DNA of 61,768 nt from Deinococcus sp. Arct2-2 (GTDB lineage: Bacteria > Deinococcota > Deinococci > Deinococcales > Deinococcaceae): assembly GCF_004801315.1 (NCBI RefSeq), contig NZ_SSNW01000023.1, positions 1 to 61,768 on the forward strand, read 5' to 3'. Positions 50,753 to 59,196 of this stretch are shown in pieces (position 1 is the first letter of the stretch; the number at the start of each line of letters is the position of its first letter). Under the pieces are notes generated by a model. The model saw only the letters and a program-made list of their open reading frames with translations, had not been told where the DNA came from and did not search any database. The position numbers were made by a program, and so were the translations under genes.

Positions 50753-51568
50753 CTATTCAATAACCTTGGCAGTTTGATTTAGAGAGCTTGAATAGTAGCG
50801 CTGAACAGAATGTACTCTTGTGTAGCCAAGTATTTGGCAGAGCCTATCGGGGGGGTAGAGGCCAGCCTGTTCTTGAGGATAGAAGTGTCGCAATTGCTCT
50901 AATGAGCATACTGTGCCTGCTTTACGTGTGTAGGTGATCCAGCGCTCGTGCATGCTCTGTTGACGTAGCGGTGAAATGCGACCGTTCTTGCGCGCTTGGA
51001 ACAAGAACTGGTCACGAGTGTCGAGTTGGGCCAGACGCGCTCTTAACCGTCTGACAACCTCCTCGTCAGTGAGGATCACTATCCTTTGACGACCATCCAA
51101 ACGTAAAACGTATTCATCCTGTTGTTGTGTCAAGTGGTGGCCACGCAGAGCAAGGGCCTCTCCGATGCGCAGGCCGGCAGCGTAGATTAGGCGAAACAGC
51201 AAAGCGTCCCTCTCCTGCTCAGGAGGGATAAGCGAGAATATTCCTTGGATAACTGCTGGATCAGGCAGATGACTGGTGACTTGAAGATGGGGAACCGTTG
51301 GGATGTCGTTCGCCCAACTTAATTGAGAGGGCGTCCAACGAAAAAACTGGACGAGCACAATCGAATGCAGCCGCCGAGTAGAAGCCTTCCAGTGAGGATG
51401 AGTTTCAAGATAGAGCGCAACACCCTTGGAATTTGGTTCATGACCTGAGCTTCCAACCCAAACGAAAAATTGGCGCAAGACCGACCGGTACACGTTAAGC
51501 GTGTTGCTGTGGAGAGGAGGTTTGTGCGTCTTGAGAAACTCTGCAATGAGGTCTGGCCAGTGGGACAT
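50753..51568 (-). CDS. tyrosine recombinase/integrase, atypical catalytic residues
   Basis: A 271-aa phage-integrase-family protein: N-terminal SAM-like DNA-binding domain (residues 1-85; TLNVYRSVLRQFFVWV) and catalytic domain. The first Arg is in AAGLRIGEALALRG (R134). The second box reads E-Q-L-R-H (R227, H228), where the usual HxLRH has His first; the LGH box reads LGYTRV; and the nucleophile Tyr is in VQRYYS (Y258). Two of the normally conserved His are therefore replaced. Arg pair and Tyr are kept, so activity is possible. Divergent from the serine recombinase, 111 bases between starts. Confidence 0.85.
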   Translation of the reverse strand: MSHWPDLIAEFLKTHKPPLHSNTLNVYRSVLRQFFVWVGSSGHEPNSKGVALYLETHPHWKASTRRLHSIVLVQFFRWTPSQLSWANDIPTVPHLQVTSHLPDPAVIQGIFSLIPPEQERDALLFRLIYAAGLRIGEALALRGHHLTQQQDEYVLRLDGRQRIVILTDEEVVRRLRARLAQLDTRDQFLFQARKNGRISPLRQQSMHERWITYTRKAGTVCSLEQLRHFYPQEQAGLYPPDRLCQILGYTRVHSVQRYYSSSLNQTAKVIE

Positions 51569-51679
51569 TGAAATCCTGTGTATACAGACAAGAAAAAGCT
51601 ACTGGGCGGAGAACACGGTGAGCGACATAGTGGCGTTACGGGCGATACGCGTTCAAGCAGGCGCCCAAGGAAGGTACAG

Positions 51680-53506
51680 ATGACAATACAAGATCAGCAT
51701 CTGCGACGAGCCGCCGTAGTGTATGTTCGTCAATCCAGCCCCATTCAGGTGAGAGACAATATTGGGAGCACCATGCATCAGAGGAGTCTCTATGACACAG
51801 CCCGCCAACTTGGCTGGCGGGAAGATCAAATCATCGTTATTGAAGACGATTTAGGAGTATCAGCGTCGTTTGGTAGTGTGAGACCAGGCCTAGAAAAAAT
51901 TTTGCGAATGATTGAGGCAGACGAGGTGGGAATCATATTCTCGTCTCAAATCACACGCCTTTTTCGCAACGGAGTTGATGGGGAGCGTGTCATTGAGTAT
52001 TCAGAAGTGATGAATGTGCTTTTGGGCGACCATAATAGAATATATGATCCAAATAATATAAGCGACAGAATGCTGCTGGGCATTAATAAGATTTTTGCTA
52101 AGCAGGACTCTTCTATGCTTCATGAGCGATCCTTTAGCGCGAAAAAAGCATTAGCTTCGATTGGTGAATTTAAAATAAAATGCCCAACGGGATATGTAAG
52201 AATCGGCGCTTTAATAGTTAAAGACCCTGACAAATCTGTTCGTGATGCTATAGATAAAATCTTTCGCTTATTTAGGGAAGAGGGCTCTGCAACTGGTGTA
52301 ACACGCCGATTGGCAATTGAGGTAGCTGAGAGCGGAGGGGTAACTGGATATATACCAACCAGACTCCCAACAGGAGTCGAGTGGGTTATACCCTATAGGT
52401 CACGAGTCTTCAATATTTTAAAGAACCCAACTTACGCGGGGGCAAATTCTTTTGGAAGGCTAACAATCAAGAAAAGAATAAAAGATGGAAGAGTATATAA
52501 ATCAGTCAAAAAAAATGTTCGTCAGGACTGGTTTAGTCTTCATATGAAGAAGCATGAAGGATATATAACTTGGGAAGAGTTCCTGACTAACCAAGAGAAG
52601 ATTTTAGGAAACACATACAATTTTGGCGGATATTCGGCAGGGTCTCCCAGAACAGGAAATAATCTATTGCAAGGTTTGGTCATATGCGGGGGATGTGGAA
52701 AACATCTTTATACCAGAAAACTTTCTGTATCAAGAAGTCTTTACCAATGCCGCCATAGTGAAACTTCGCGCTATACAAACTGTAAAGATTTATATGTTAA
52801 TGGGTTAAATGATATAATTTTCAACGAAATAAGACAACAATTAACCATCCTAAATGTGGAAGCCGTAGAAAATTTTGAAGATGTACTGTTGTTAGAGAAA
52901 TCGAAAGCTCGTATCACCCGTGACGATTCTATAAAAGGTGCTAAAAATAGGGTCACCAAGGCTGAAAAAGCCTACAGATATGCGGTAGAAAATATTGAAG
53001 ACGGAGAAGTTTCGAGCGAAATTGTAAAAAATCTACTAAAAGAATGGGAGGCAAGCATAAAAACATTGAGGAGTGTTGAGAACAGTGAAGACTTTGAGAC
53101 AGCGAAAGATCCTGAGAATTTTACGCAAGAGGAGAGGAGCTACCTGAAAAATATTCTGAACGATTTAGATTTTATACGGACGAGCGATTTTATTAGTAAT
53201 AAAGATCGTAAGGAATTAATCAGATGCTTTATTTCAAGAGTGACAATCACTAAATCGGATGATCATAAAATAGAAATTGTTTGGAGTTCAGGACGCAATA
53301 CAGTTATACACATGCCCCTCACTCAATTAAAATATGAAAAAAGTTTTATAGATTCACTGAGAAAGCTTTCATTAACCATGACCAATAAAGAGATTATTGA
53401 GAAATTTAATTCTGAAGGAGTTAAGCCGCTAAGAGGCAGAACATTCACTAGATTATTATTAAAAAGCATTAAAAGAAGATATAAAATACCAAGTCTACCA
53501 AGATAA
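51680..53506 (+). CDS. large serine recombinase
   Basis: A 608-aa site-specific recombinase. Resolvase-type catalytic domain at ~10-150 with the nucleophile Ser in YVRQSSP (S19/S20), recombinase domain around 155-300 (TRRLAIEV, FNILKNPTYAGANSFGRL), zinc ribbon with C336, C339, C357, C368, and a coiled-coil C-terminal region rich in Lys, Glu and Asn. AAGGAAGG precedes the ATG at 51680. The gene is strikingly A/T-rich, with AAA, ATA and TTA codons common, unlike its neighbours, so it arrived by transfer. It probably moves the island or a related transposon; its attachment sites were not found. Confidence 0.92.
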   Translation: MTIQDQHLRRAAVVYVRQSSPIQVRDNIGSTMHQRSLYDTARQLGWREDQIIVIEDDLGVSASFGSVRPGLEKILRMIEADEVGIIFSSQITRLFRNGVDGERVIEYSEVMNVLLGDHNRIYDPNNISDRMLLGINKIFAKQDSSMLHERSFSAKKALASIGEFKIKCPTGYVRIGALIVKDPDKSVRDAIDKIFRLFREEGSATGVTRRLAIEVAESGGVTGYIPTRLPTGVEWVIPYRSRVFNILKNPTYAGANSFGRLTIKKRIKDGRVYKSVKKNVRQDWFSLHMKKHEGYITWEEFLTNQEKILGNTYNFGGYSAGSPRTGNNLLQGLVICGGCGKHLYTRKLSVSRSLYQCRHSETSRYTNCKDLYVNGLNDIIFNEIRQQLTILNVEAVENFEDVLLLEKSKARITRDDSIKGAKNRVTKAEKAYRYAVENIEDGEVSSEIVKNLLKEWEASIKTLRSVENSEDFETAKDPENFTQEERSYLKNILNDLDFIRTSDFISNKDRKELIRCFISRVTITKSDDHKIEIVWSSGRNTVIHMPLTQLKYEKSFIDSLRKLSLTMTNKEIIEKFNSEGVKPLRGRTFTRLLLKSIKRRYKIPSLPR

Positions 53507-53748
53507 ACTATCAAAAAGGTCAAGGTGTAAGATTTAACCTAATCGCGCCTATTCAGACCGTGTCCTCGAGCAATATTTTGGCGACCTAAGAAGTGAATTG
53601 AGTACCGTAACGTACGGCATTCAACCGCCGTTGGAAGAGCGCCGGCTTGTCTCGGCACCTATGTCAGCATAATGTCCAAGACTTCACCAAGTTCTGTACA
53701 TTATACCCTCCCCTAATGTGTATAAATTACATTTATAAGGATCAGACC

Positions 53749-53880
53749 ATGAAGACGCCTGTGCCCAAGCCGTTGGCTGAGCCGAAAATGACTGTTGCTG
53801 GAATTAAGCGTGTGATCGCCCTGATAAAAAAGCTAAAAGCTGATTCTCTTCCAGCCAACCCTGATGAGCAGCGAAAGTAG
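53749..53880 (+). CDS. small hypothetical protein, 43 aa
   Basis: MKTPVPKPLAEPKMTVAGIKRVIALIKKLKADSLP..., a short basic helical peptide. It has AAGGATC 8 bases before the ATG and a TATAAA-rich upstream region resembling a promoter. No family recognised. Lies 240 bases after the serine recombinase. Confidence 0.45.
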   Translation: MKTPVPKPLAEPKMTVAGIKRVIALIKKLKADSLPANPDEQRK

Positions 53881-53970
53881 CACGGCCTCTGCGTAATTCC
53901 GCCACAGTCGGAACAGCACCGCCTGCGGCTCCATATCGCGCAACCCGTGCTCTTTCCTACCCATTCCGCT

Positions 53971-54007
53971 CGGATCGAAAGCGCCATATTTGGGCGCTTT
54001 CGATCCG
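53971..54007. repeat. strong hairpin, 15-bp perfect arms
   Basis: CGGATCGAAAGCGCC (53971-53985) and GGCGCTTTCGATCCG (53993-54007) around ATATTTG. It lies 90 bases after the small gene and has no T run, so it is more likely a bidirectional terminator or recombination/structural site than a classical terminator. Confidence 0.7.
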
Positions 54008-54251
54008 AATCCGTGTCAGGAGCAAGTGGAAATCCATTCCAAGTATGCCCATCCACCCTGTTTATTTTGGGTCGCATTCGATACTGCCACGCCCAGACAG
54101 TAGGAAGCGTGGCCAAAAGCGGATGCCGTATTCAAGCCACAATCTCACCCGGCCTCAAGCAGGTTCACGCTTAAAACAGGTGCACTCATTTTTAGAGAAG
54201 GATGTTCATAATCCAACTCAGTATGTCTTTAATTGACATAGCTTTAATTGC

Positions 54252-54431
54252 ATGGCTACTCATCCTGCTGCTGCCCAGGCTCAAGCATGGCTAAAACAAT
54301 CCCCCACCGAATCCAGACTCACCTTCGGACGACGCCTCCGAGAAGAACGCCACCACGACATGACCCTCGAAGACATCGCCGCTAGCGTCGGCGTGCCGCT
54401 TTGGAACTTGCTTCAAGACACGCCTTCTTGA
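54252..54431 (+). CDS. short XRE-like helix-turn-helix protein
   Basis: 59 aa from ATG 54252: an Ala/Gln-rich start followed by RLTFGRRLREERHHDMTLEDIAASVGVPLWNLLQDTPS, which looks like the first three helices of a Cro/C1-type domain (the LEDIAASVGVP recognition part is clear). It stops before helices four and five, so it is either a minimal protein or a truncated gene. No strong ribosome binding site. Confidence 0.5.
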   Translation: MATHPAAAQAQAWLKQSPTESRLTFGRRLREERHHDMTLEDIAASVGVPLWNLLQDTPS

Positions 54432-54500
54432 TCATGGTCAGAATTCAGGATGCTGGATCATCACCGCGGGAGCTTCTCTGCCCTCCACCGCTCTGAGTCG

Positions 54501-55073
54501 TCACCCCTCCATCCTTATTGCCCCCAGAATCAGCTCCGTCTCGGTGACCGTGGCAAATTCCCCGTTCAGGCTGGCGAGATGCACGTCATGAATCTCCTGC
54601 GCTCCGTAGTGGCGGCCATCCGGCCCCATGCGGTCAAACGTGGCCGTGGCGTCTGCAGGCAGCAGCACCTGGAAGCCGAGGTTGCCCGCCATCCGGGTGG
54701 TAGTCGACACGCAGTGGTCGGTGGTCAGTCCGATGATGACCAAACTGGAAATGCCTGCTGCTCGCAGCTGCCCTTCCAGGTTCGTCCCGATGAACGCGCT
54801 GTTGACGTGTTTTTGAACCACAGGCTCACTGGGATGAGGTTCGGCCATGGCCTTGAAGTTCACGCCATCTTGCCCTGGTCTCAACGGCGAGTCGGGTGAC
54901 TCAGAGACGTGCTGCACATGGTAGATGGGCCAGCTCTGATGACGCCACGCCGCCAGCAACGCAGCGATATGCGTTTCCGCGTGAGGATTGTTGCGCTCTC
55001 CCCAAATGGGGTCGTCGAACCCTTGCTGAACGTCAATGAGGAGGAGAGCACTCTGGGCATCAAGGGTCAGCAT
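54501..55073 (-). CDS. isochorismatase-family cysteine hydrolase
   Basis: A 190-aa hydrolase of the isochorismatase/nicotinamidase fold. The Asp-Lys-Cys triad is visible: D14 in LLLIDVQQGF, K88 in VVQKHVNSAF, C121 in TTDHCVSTTTR. The short loop after HVNSAFIGT and the ISSLVIIGLTT strand are typical. Members hydrolyse amides or isochorismate; here no metal-site nicotinamidase motif (DxH) is obvious, so a YcaC/PncA-like amidase with unknown substrate is suggested. Starts at ATG 55073; no operon partner. Confidence 0.88.
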   Translation of the reverse strand: MLTLDAQSALLLIDVQQGFDDPIWGERNNPHAETHIAALLAAWRHQSWPIYHVQHVSESPDSPLRPGQDGVNFKAMAEPHPSEPVVQKHVNSAFIGTNLEGQLRAAGISSLVIIGLTTDHCVSTTTRMAGNLGFQVLLPADATATFDRMGPDGRHYGAQEIHDVHLASLNGEFATVTETELILGAIRMEG

Positions 55074-55549
55074 GGAACTTCATTCTGAACCCGCAAGGAC
55101 TGCCTGACCAGAGTAAAAGGAATTCAACCTCCGTTATCGTGCCCACCGGTCTTAGGACTATGGCTTTTCCGTCAGTGTTGACTGGGAGGCTCGTGACGTC
55201 AGCAAGTGGTGCACTCAATACGGCCTGCTACCGGTGTCCAGCAAGTCTGACCGTCGTTCTGCACGCTCAGAACGACGGCTGACAGGCACCGTAGAGTGAG
55301 AAGGCAACGGACTCCTAAACAAGGCTTCAATCCGGTACGAGGGCATCTCGATGGTCTGGCCGATGGGAAAGTTCGCGTGGGGGACAGCATGCCGGGACTC
55401 CACGTGACTGCCGCCTGCCCAGAGAGAAACGCAGGGCTGCCTACACAGTGGGGCGCAGATCTAGCGGTACAGGCCCACCACCACGTACTCGCCAAGATGG
55501 GGGGTGAACTGCCGGGTCGTTCGGAGCCTGTCGATGCACTTCGCCAAAA
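55074..55549. other. intergenic, no gene recognised
   Basis: About 475 bases with no coding-like frame. The right part may be diverged IS6 sequence, since a recognisable IS6 remnant begins near 55550. Confidence 0.35.
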
Positions 55550-55770
55550 TCACGCTCGACGAGGCCGTGGGCGTCCTGCGGGCTCAGGGTGAATATGACG
55601 TTCCAAAGGTCATTCACCTGAGGGGCGTCGCCGCCCCGGGACGGCCACTCGGGAGCTCCCGGGCTTGAGAAGCGCCCATCACCAGCAGGTACTCTCCACG
55701 GCCCGCTGCAACATCACACAGCAAGAACACCGATCCACTTGCCGACAAGACCGAGGTCCGCAAGAGTTCG
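55550..55770 (+). mobile_element. IS6-family remnant
   Basis: Scattered frames give GEYDVPKVIH, then SAHHQQVLSTARCNITQQEHRSTCRQDR, which match the second-Asp region and the Cys/Asn block of the other IS6 transposases in this window. It is highly diverged, has no end repeats and no start, and is the oldest-looking of the six IS6 pieces. Confidence 0.65.
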
Positions 55771-55795
55771 AGCGGCCCAGGGCTGCCGCCCGCCA

Positions 55796-56002
55796 TCAGG
55801 TGGGCTTTTTGACCTGCAGGGGCACCGCGTCTCCTCGTCGGTACAGGCCACAGAGGTGTTCGCGGTCGCCGTTCCGGAGCTTGAACAGTGCGGCGACGGT
55901 TTGACCCTCCGCCGGCTGTAATCCTTCTAATTTCAGCGCTTCAATACTGGCCAGATCTGGGGGGTGGGTTTGGTGGTAACTGGGGATCTTGTCTTTGGGC
56001 AT
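55796..56002 (-). CDS. hypothetical protein, 68 aa
   Basis: From ATG 56002: MPKDKIPSYHQTHPPDLASIEALKLEGLQPAEGQTVAALFKLRNGDREHLCGLYRRGDAVPLQ. Protein-like composition with a plausible small beta-rich fold. No family recognised. The stop falls next to the IS6 remnant, so the 3' end may be truncated. Confidence 0.45.
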   Translation of the reverse strand: MPKDKIPSYHQTHPPDLASIEALKLEGLQPAEGQTVAALFKLRNGDREHLCGLYRRGDAVPLQVKKPT

Positions 56003-56273
56003 GCGGGAGGTTCTCCGTCCGCTGGGGCGCGGGCTGGGATGGACACAGCGTAGCGCTTCGCTGGGTTCAGGCATGCCAACCCTCCGCTGAATTTACCCCC
56101 CGTCACGCTAAAGCATCCGCTGCTGGGCCGCCTTGCCCATCGCCTGTGGCGGCCTGGGACAGCAGATGATTTTGCTCGTGCCGCTCTAGAAAGAAGTCTT
56201 GCCACTGCAGGTGCCCGTCCGGTGTCATTCAGCACGTCCAACCCACAGCTGGAACCGACATCTCTTCTGGCCA

Positions 56274-57521
56274 TCACCCGTCCGGCATCCGCTTGCTGGC
56301 AATGATCCAGGTCAACAGAGCTAGGGCGCGCGTCAGGTCAGACTGCGCCAGTACGGCCTCCGCATCCTGAATGCGTCCCGGAAGACTGCTGGCCTCGGTT
56401 TCAATCTGCGCAGCGTAGAGCCCGAACCGCTTCAGCGGGAGATGAAAGCCGCGCGGCCCCACTGGGGTTTCACCGACCACCAGGAGGGCGCCACGGTCCA
56501 GCCGGGCGGGCCGGAGCACCTCCTGATCCAACATCACCCGCGCGGCGCGGGCCTTGACTTCGTACAGGTAGGCCTGCTCCCGGCGAAGTGCTGGAGCGTT
56601 CCTGTGCTGGGGGTCATGCTGAAGCTGAGCGCCGATCCCTTTGGCTTGACTGTTCACCACCTGCAGAGCCAAAACGGGATGGAGCTGACGCAGCAGACCG
56701 ACGGGCAACCGCCCCGACGAACGGGCCTGTCCAAGCGCTTGCCAGTCGGTCTGGTTGATCCACGGCCCAAACGTCTGCAGGAGTTTGGGGAGAGACGCTG
56801 CTGGAAAGAGGTCGAGGAGACCCACCGTCAGCAAGGTCGAATGGGGCACACTCCAGAGCCCGACGCGGATCTTCCCGGGATCGTGTGTCGGGGCGGCGTG
56901 AAGGGTGGCCAGAGCGGCGGCACCCAAGACCAGTCGCCAGGACAATTCTACTTTCAGGCCGCACTGAACACGGACAAATACAGCACAGTCGTCCACCAAG
57001 ATGTCGCCTACCGAAGGGCGGGCCACACTGGCTGACGAGAGCAGCGCGTCTGGCCAAGGTGCGCCGAGCAACCAGGCCAAGTGTTGTTCCTGCCTTGCCA
57101 AGCTTTTCATGGGGGGAACCCGATCCGGAAATATCGAATCCAGAGTCCAGCGCAGGGTGAGGGCCAAGTCTTCTGGGGTGAACACCTGCCGCGCCAGGAA
57201 GCGGTCACGCCGGTTCTGAACGTGCCGGGCGAGCTCGTGAAGCCGGATACCCCAGGCCGGAGAGGCGGCGCCGAGGGAGAGGGCATGGACAGTGACGGGT
57301 TGAGGGTGACCGGTGGACGCCTCGATCTGCCAGCGCAGCAGTTCCAGAACGGCGTCCTCAGTGGCCGGGCTCGGCGTTTCGGGCCAGGGGTGGGGACCTG
57401 CGGTGACAGAGGGGAGGCGAAGGGGCGGGGTGAGGAGTTCTTGTTGCAGCCGCCGAGACCAGGCCGGGTCACTGCCGAGCAGGTGCCGCAAGGCTCGACT
57501 GGTGACCGCCCCCTGATTCAC
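56274..57521 (-). CDS. hypothetical protein, 415 aa
   Basis: A long unrecognised protein with convincing coding character. Visible parts: an N-terminal helical region (ALRHLLGSDPAWSRRLQQELL), WGIRLHELARHVQNRRDRFLARQVF, a hydrophobic LSWRLVLGAAALATLHA, VGLLDLFPAASLPKLLQTFGPWI, and a C-terminal helical part with RREQAYLYEVKARAARVMLDQEVLRP. No signal peptide, Cys motifs or nucleotide loop. The GTG at 57521 has AAGGAA 6 bases upstream. The opposite strand also has long frames but with Gly/Pro/Gln composition typical of shadows. Possibly Deinococcus-specific. Confidence 0.65.
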   Translation of the reverse strand: MNQGAVTSRALRHLLGSDPAWSRRLQQELLTPPLRLPSVTAGPHPWPETPSPATEDAVLELLRWQIEASTGHPQPVTVHALSLGAASPAWGIRLHELARHVQNRRDRFLARQVFTPEDLALTLRWTLDSIFPDRVPPMKSLARQEQHLAWLLGAPWPDALLSSASVARPSVGDILVDDCAVFVRVQCGLKVELSWRLVLGAAALATLHAAPTHDPGKIRVGLWSVPHSTLLTVGLLDLFPAASLPKLLQTFGPWINQTDWQALGQARSSGRLPVGLLRQLHPVLALQVVNSQAKGIGAQLQHDPQHRNAPALRREQAYLYEVKARAARVMLDQEVLRPARLDRGALLVVGETPVGPRGFHLPLKRFGLYAAQIETEASSLPGRIQDAEAVLAQSDLTRALALLTWIIASKRMPDG

Positions 57522-57866
57522 GGTGTTCCTTGACTGATCATGCGCCCCGAGGAATCCACAACCCTACGGTCGGACGCAGGGCAGTCCACCCCCTCCTGGC
57601 CAGAGCGGTCTTGAACTCATTGTTCAAGAGCCTGAACTCCTGCTGCCTGCTTGACTGACCTTGAGCGTGTACGCCATGGGTTGAGAGGCCGCAGTCCTGC
57701 TCGCAGAACGTGACCTTTCCATGCCGTGACTGCGCAAGACGGTCAAGACCGAACCCGTGAACGTTACACGAAGCGTCCACGCGGCCAAGCGCTCAACAAT
57801 CTGGACTTGAATTGCCCAGCATGAACATCACCAGCGGTTTGGATTCTCCAAGTTAAAAACGTCGCC
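57522..57866. other. intergenic, no gene recognised
   Basis: About 345 bases between the 415-aa gene and the lipoprotein gene; a minus-strand frame at 57538-57780 lacks coding character. Confidence 0.4.
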
Positions 57867-58448
57867 TCACTCACTGACTCCGGCCACTTCCCAGCCCACA
57901 TTCTTGAGCACCAGCGTGTAGGTTTTCTCCGTCGTCGTTTTCAAGGGGGGAAGATTGAAGACCGCTCTCAGTTCAGGATCGCTGGCCCAAGCGGTATAGC
58001 TCTGGGTTCCCGTCACGGTCACGGCACTGACCCGCACGCCGTTCACCTCTGCGGGGGGCGTGAAGCTGTTGACCTTCTGTGCTCGCCAGGTGCCCACGCA
58101 GCGCTCACCGTCGCTGGGCGTGTCAAAGTCGGTGGCCCATTTGGGCGTCAGAGCGACTTCCCAGGCATCTACGGCTGTCCCGAAGACGTCCGTGGCTTTG
58201 GTCTGCCGAATCGTCAGGTACCCGTTCTTCTCCAGAATTTTATAGTCTTGAAAAAAAGAATCCTGATCCGCGTCAAGCTGGTACTTGGCTGGCAGGCGGT
58301 CAACGCCCGTGGTGATGTCGCGGCACACGGCCTGGGTCACGGCCTTATCTGCCTCAATGACCTGTTCAAAGAGGGCGGTACTCGGCGCGTTCCTGTCACT
58401 GCAAGCGGTCAGCAGGAGGAGGGGAAAGGTCAGCGGCTTCCAGTTCAT
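57867..58448 (-). CDS. putative lipoprotein, 193 aa
   Basis: The N-terminus MNWKPLTFPLLLLTAC is a lipoprotein signal peptide with lipobox LTAC and lipid-anchored C16. The mature protein (residues 17-193) is soluble and beta-rich (YLTIRQTKATDVFGTAVDAWEVAL; VNGVRVSAVTVTGTQSYTAW; KTYTLVLKNVGWEVAG), with a possible disulfide Cys pair (VCRDI, GERCVG). No family recognised. GGAGG precedes the ATG. Divergent from the XRE gene at 58598, with a pair of direct repeats in between. Confidence 0.75.
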   Translation of the reverse strand: MNWKPLTFPLLLLTACSDRNAPSTALFEQVIEADKAVTQAVCRDITTGVDRLPAKYQLDADQDSFFQDYKILEKNGYLTIRQTKATDVFGTAVDAWEVALTPKWATDFDTPSDGERCVGTWRAQKVNSFTPPAEVNGVRVSAVTVTGTQSYTAWASDPELRAVFNLPPLKTTTEKTYTLVLKNVGWEVAGVSE

Positions 58449-58536
58449 GTGTCCTCCGCAGCAGCCCCGCAGAGAGCCCGAATGGACTCCGAAAGGCTGT
58501 GGTGTGAGCTGCTGAACTGTATATCAAAAAATAAGG

Positions 58537-58560
58537 TATAGAGTGATAAGATATAGAGTG
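58537..58560. promoter_or_regulatory. direct repeats in lipoprotein/XRE divergent promoter
   Basis: TATAGAGTG at 58537-58545 and again at 58552-58560, 15 bases apart, in an A/T-rich region 38 bases before the XRE start. Candidate binding sites of the XRE protein. Confidence 0.5.
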
Positions 58561-58597
58561 CATGGCTTAGCCGGCTTGATCTGACGACGCTGAGGCG

Positions 58598-58837
58598 ATG
58601 CCCCGTCCCCGCAAGACTCCGCTGCCCAAAGAAGCCAGTGCCTCACGTCTGAAATTTGCTGGCCAGTTGAGGGCTGAGCGGCGCCGCCAGGGCCTGACGC
58701 TCGAAGACCTGGCCGAAAGAAGCGGGCTGACGTGGAGCTACATCAGTCAGGTGGAGCGCGGCATTCGCAATATCAGCATCGACAATCAAGACGCGCTGGC
58801 CCGGGGACTTGGGGTCGAGTTGAGAGACCTGCTCTAG
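58598..58837 (+). CDS. XRE-family helix-turn-helix regulator
   Basis: A 79-aa Cro/C1-type regulator: KFAGQLRAERRRQGLTLEDLAERSGLTWSYISQVERGIRNISIDNQDALARGLGVELRDLL, a complete five-helix domain with the usual Ser/Tyr recognition helix and VERGIRNIS turn. A short basic, Pro-rich leader (MPRPRKTPLPKEAS) precedes it. It is monocistronic and divergent from the lipoprotein gene, which it may control along with itself via the TATAGAGTG repeats. Confidence 0.88.
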   Translation: MPRPRKTPLPKEASASRLKFAGQLRAERRRQGLTLEDLAERSGLTWSYISQVERGIRNISIDNQDALARGLGVELRDLL

Positions 58838-59196
58838 CCTGAGCCTGAAGGATCAACAGGAGAGGCGATCTGTACCCTTGAGGTGCGCCTGGGTCGCCCA
58901 CTGCTCAGACCGCCCCCCTCAAGCAGTGAAACTCACCACTTCTGGCGACCAGACTGGAGCCAGGGCGTTTCACCGGTAGCCATCCAAAGTCATGGCTCCC
59001 TGCCCCCCGGATTTCAACCCACCAGAGAACATTCCTGCAGCCCAAGCGCTCGCCCCCAAGGCACGAGCGGCACTTGTCGAGAGTCGCCGAACTGCATACG
59101 GCACTGATTTACCCCGCAAATTGACAGACCGGACACCACTTGGCCCAGAGGCGGCGAAGATGTCATGATAAATGTGTGGAAATTGACGTTGGAAAA
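58838..59196. other. intergenic upstream of parA
   Basis: About 360 bases with no coding-like frame. The promoter of parAB should lie here; the ParA protein carries its own DNA-binding domain and could autoregulate in this region. No clear repeat or palindrome was picked out. Confidence 0.35.

Noticed and set aside
57081..57533. Plus-strand frame of 150 codons opposite the 415-aa gene
   Set aside because: Gly/Arg/Pro-rich composition typical of a shadow; the minus-strand frame is nearly three times longer with balanced composition.
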